A stretch of DNA of 7,387 nt. Origin: an uncultured Phycisphaerales bacterium. GTDB lineage: Bacteria > Planctomycetota > Phycisphaerae > UBA1845 > CAIVHJ01. The notes under the pieces are model-generated. The model saw nothing but the letters and a program-made list of their open reading frames with translations. It was not told where the DNA came from and did not search any database. Made by a program: the position numbers and the translations under genes. Shown one piece after another: positions 5,657 to 7,387 of the stretch. Numbering within the stretch: position 1 is the stretch's first letter; each line of letters starts with the position of its first letter. The DNA lies in the NCBI GenBank assembly GCA_903905665.1, contig CAIVHJ010000151.1, forward strand, positions 1 through 7,387, given 5' to 3'.

Positions 5657-5745
5657 GCGTGAAGCGAAAGAAGACCCTCCTCCGGCCCCTCCCTTCCAGG
5701 GAGGGGAGTTCATTACACGCTCCTTTACAATCGCGTCTCTGATGT
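5657..5745. repeat. Tandem 89-bp duplication, unit 2
   Basis: This is the second copy of the unit beginning at 5568, same orientation and directly adjacent. The ends (GCGT-AAGC at the left, TCGCGTCTCTGATG at the right) and ATTACACGC are conserved. The palindrome inside has the opposite central trinucleotide to unit 1. Confidence 0.75.
5673..5712 (-). repeat. Palindromic repeat copy F (long arm to the left, loop TCC)
   Basis: The hairpin is 5686-5694/5698-5706, 9 bp and perfect, with loop TCC (5695-5697). The long arm GACCCTCCTCCGG is to the left, and the short-arm flank is AGTTCATT, matching copy C read in reverse complement. It lies in unit 2 of the tandem duplication. Confidence 0.88.
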
Positions 5746-5902
5746 GAGAGTTGCAGGGGACGTGGTCATCGCCGCATTGACCGCCCAGCACGATTTGTTC
5801 GCCCGATTACATCCGGTCGCTTCGGCATCCGGTTCCATCTTTCCCTGATCCGGTTTCTCAGTCAGAACACACGGGCCCGATGAAAATCTGCAGGGTATCA
5901 TC

Positions 5903-5930
5903 TTCCCATAGCAGACGGCGTCGGTATGAT
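5903..5930 (+). promoter_or_regulatory. Weak candidate promoter for glgX
   Basis: TATGAT (5925-5930) resembles a -10 element. TTCCCA (5903-5908), 16 bases upstream, is a poor -35 match. The site is 42 bases before the glgX ATG. Offered only because a 649-base spacer separates glgX from the upstream gene, making a separate promoter likely. Confidence 0.25.
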
Positions 5931-5971
5931 GATGAGCGATCCGCAAGTCCATCAGTTCGGAGAAAATCTTA

Positions 5972-7387
5972 ATGCGTGTTGAACCCGGAAGTCCGAATCC
6001 ACTGGGAGCGGTATGGGATGGTCACGGGGTAAATTTTGCGATTTTTTCGCAACATGCCACGGGGGTCGATTTGTGTCTATTCGAAAACCCGAACGATGAT
6101 CAGGAATCAGAGCGAATCGCTCTGGAATGGCAAACCGACGGGGTCTGGCATGGATACGTGCGAGGACTGAGCGTGGGGCAGTTGTACGGTTATCGCGTCG
6201 ATGGGCCGTTTGCGCCCGGTCGCGGTCATCATTTCAATCCCTCCAAACTGCTGATGGATCCCTATACCCGCGCGATCAGCGGTCCGATCGTGTGGCATGA
6301 AGCGATGCTGGGTTTTGTGTCCGATGCCCCCGGTCAGGTGTTTCAGCGGGATGATAGTGACACGGCGGGCGTCGTCCCGAAATGCCTCGTGGTGGATCCC
6401 TCGTTCGACTGGGAAGACGACGTCCCTCCTCGCACACCGTGGAGCCAGACCGTTCTCTATGAATGTCACGTGAAGGGTTTGACGATTCGTCACCCGAAGG
6501 TTTCGCCGAAGCACCGGGGGAGATATCTGGGGCTGGCATCCGATCCGATCATCGAACACCTTGTGCAAATGGGCGTAACTGCAGTCGAATTGTTGCCGGT
6601 TCACCAATTCATCGACGACGGTCATCTGGTTCGCAACGGTTTGGTGAATTACTGGGGTTACAGTTCGATCGGATATTTCGCACCCGAAGCGCGATACGCC
6701 TCTGAGGGGCTGGGTCAGCAGGTCGTTGAATTCAAGCAGATGGTCAAGGGGCTGCATCGAGTGGGAATCGAGGTGATTCTGGATGTGGTGTACAACCACA
6801 CCGGAGAAGGCAATCATCTGGGGCCGGTGATTTGTTTTCGGGGGATTGACAACGCTTCGTACTATCGGCTCGATGCGCAGGATCGTCTTCATTACTACGA
6901 CACAACCGGTTGTGGAAACAGTCTCGATACGACGCATCCCCGTACGGCGCAGCTCATCATGGACAGTTTGCGTTATTGGGTCGTGGAGATGCATGTTGAT
7001 GGATTTCGCTTCGATTTAGCGCCGACGCTCGCGCGGGAACCGCATCAGATGGATCGCTGGGGTCGGTTCTGGAACATGATTCAGCAGGACCCGATTTTGT
7101 CTCAGGTGAAGTTGATCGCCGAACCGTGGGATTTGGGGTATGAAGGTTACCAGAGCGGACGTTTTCCGATGGGATGGTCGGAGTGGAATGATCGTTATCG
7201 CGACAACATGCGGCGGTTTTGGGGCGGAACGCCGGGGCAATTGCCGGAATTCGCGGGTCGAATCACTGGAAGTCAGGATATTTTTGAATCGAGCGGGCGA
7301 CTGGCGACGGCGGGCATCAACTTTGTGACGTGCCACGACGGGTTCACGTTACACGATCTGGTCAGTTACGAACAAAAGCACAATGAA
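5972..7387 (+). CDS. glgX: Glycogen debranching enzyme GlgX, 3' end outside the window
   Basis: The visible 472 codons are all open. GlgX is a GH13 alpha-1,6-glucosidase that removes the short branch stubs left by glycogen phosphorylase, releasing maltodextrins in the cytoplasm. The protein opens with PGSPNPLGAVWDGHGVNFAIF, the start of a CBM48-type N-terminal domain (about 5-95). It continues with GlgX-typical LYECHVKGLT and GVTAVELLPVHQF. The four GH13 regions are present: DVVYNH (271-276), GFRFD with nucleophile D348, IAEPWD with acid/base E384, and TCHDG with D456. The family is usually about 700 residues, so about two thirds is here. ATG 5972 is the first start after an in-frame TGA at 5933-5935 and has GGAG (5959-5962) 9 bases upstream. 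Isoamylase or TreX are close relatives; the overall pattern fits GlgX best. It probably acts with the glycosyltransferase upstream. Confidence 0.93.
   Translation, partial: MRVEPGSPNPLGAVWDGHGVNFAIFSQHATGVDLCLFENPNDDQESERIALEWQTDGVWHGYVRGLSVGQLYGYRVDGPFAPGRGHHFNPSKLLMDPYTRAISGPIVWHEAMLGFVSDAPGQVFQRDDSDTAGVVPKCLVVDPSFDWEDDVPPRTPWSQTVLYECHVKGLTIRHPKVSPKHRGRYLGLASDPIIEHLVQMGVTAVELLPVHQFIDDGHLVRNGLVNYWGYSSIGYFAPEARYASEGLGQQVVEFKQMVKGLHRVGIEVILDVVYNHTGEGNHLGPVICFRGIDNASYYRLDAQDRLHYYDTTGCGNSLDTTHPRTAQLIMDSLRYWVVEMHVDGFRFDLAPTLAREPHQMDRWGRFWNMIQQDPILSQVKLIAEPWDLGYEGYQSGRFPMGWSEWNDRYRDNMRRFWGGTPGQLPEFAGRITGSQDIFESSGRLATAGINFVTCHDGFTLHDLVSYEQKHNE

Larger units (their letters stand above)
5323..5971. 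other. 649-base non-coding spacer with duplicated repeats
   Basis: No convincing gene is present on either strand. After the glycosyltransferase stop there are two T-runs (5325-5329 and 5340-5346) separated by the palindrome TCCCGGGA, but no stable looped hairpin, so a terminator is not called. A small GC hairpin CGCCC-TCC-GGGCG lies at 5466-5478. The tandem 89-bp duplication with palindrome copies E and F occupies 5568-5745. The remainder (5746-5971) holds a weak promoter-like site and the glgX ribosome binding site. Confidence 0.65.

Noticed and set aside
5522..5791. 89-codon minus-strand frame
   Set aside because: Most of it is translated palindromic repeat (PSREGLGEG, PPWKGGAGGG), a common false gene call.
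5725..5952. 75-codon minus-strand frame upstream of glgX
   Set aside because: Covers part of the repeat array and the presumed glgX promoter; no recognisable domain or good ribosome binding site.
6107..6994. 295-codon minus-strand frame
   Set aside because: Antisense to glgX, which has all catalytic regions on the plus strand; the product is His/Arg-rich with no domain.

Overview
This window is a bacterial chromosomal segment with all genes on the + strand. It carries a short nuclease-like gene, a long-type acyl-CoA dehydrogenase, a hydrogenase-maturation-protease-like gene, a GT4 glycogen/starch-synthase-like glycosyltransferase fused to a DUF2934 domain, and the first two thirds of a glycogen debranching enzyme (GlgX). 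There is no rRNA, tRNA or CRISPR array. The lineage cannot be fixed from the sequence. Moderate GC, wide gene spacing, the DUF2934 domain and abundant GC-rich palindromic intergenic repeats would suit Planctomycetota or a similar environmental phylum, but this is a weak inference.

Region 1 (1-600) is repeat-rich. Four copies of a palindromic element (core stem CCCCTCCCT/AGGGAGGGG with a 3-nt loop, one long arm and one short arm) surround a 125-codon DUF559 gene. The arm before the gene and the arm after it form an inverted pair, and the first supplies the gene's likely Shine-Dalgarno sequence. Region 2 (600-2348) is the acyl-CoA dehydrogenase, with all family signatures intact. Its coding strand has more C than G, opposite to every other gene here.

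Region 3 (2349-2963) is a 615-base, relatively AT-rich spacer. It holds one promoter-like site and one 41-codon small ORF that may or may not be real. Region 4 (2964-5322) looks like one transcription unit: a HycI-like protease, a possible 43-codon small ORF, and the glycosyltransferase. The small ORF's stop overlaps the glycosyltransferase start by 4 bases. The glycosyltransferase keeps an apparent internal ribosome binding site and ATG exactly where its DUF2934 tail begins.

Region 5 (5323-5971) is non-coding. It contains a tandem 89-bp duplication, each unit carrying one copy of the palindrome, then a possible promoter for glgX. Region 6 (5972-7387) is glgX, running off the window. The glycosyltransferase and GlgX together suggest a storage-polysaccharide (alpha-glucan) locus.

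The points that most merit a second look are the DUF559/palindrome cassette, palindrome copies whose 3-nt centre is flipped relative to their arms, the glycosyltransferase-DUF2934 fusion with a preserved internal start, and the coupled small ORF between protease and glycosyltransferase.
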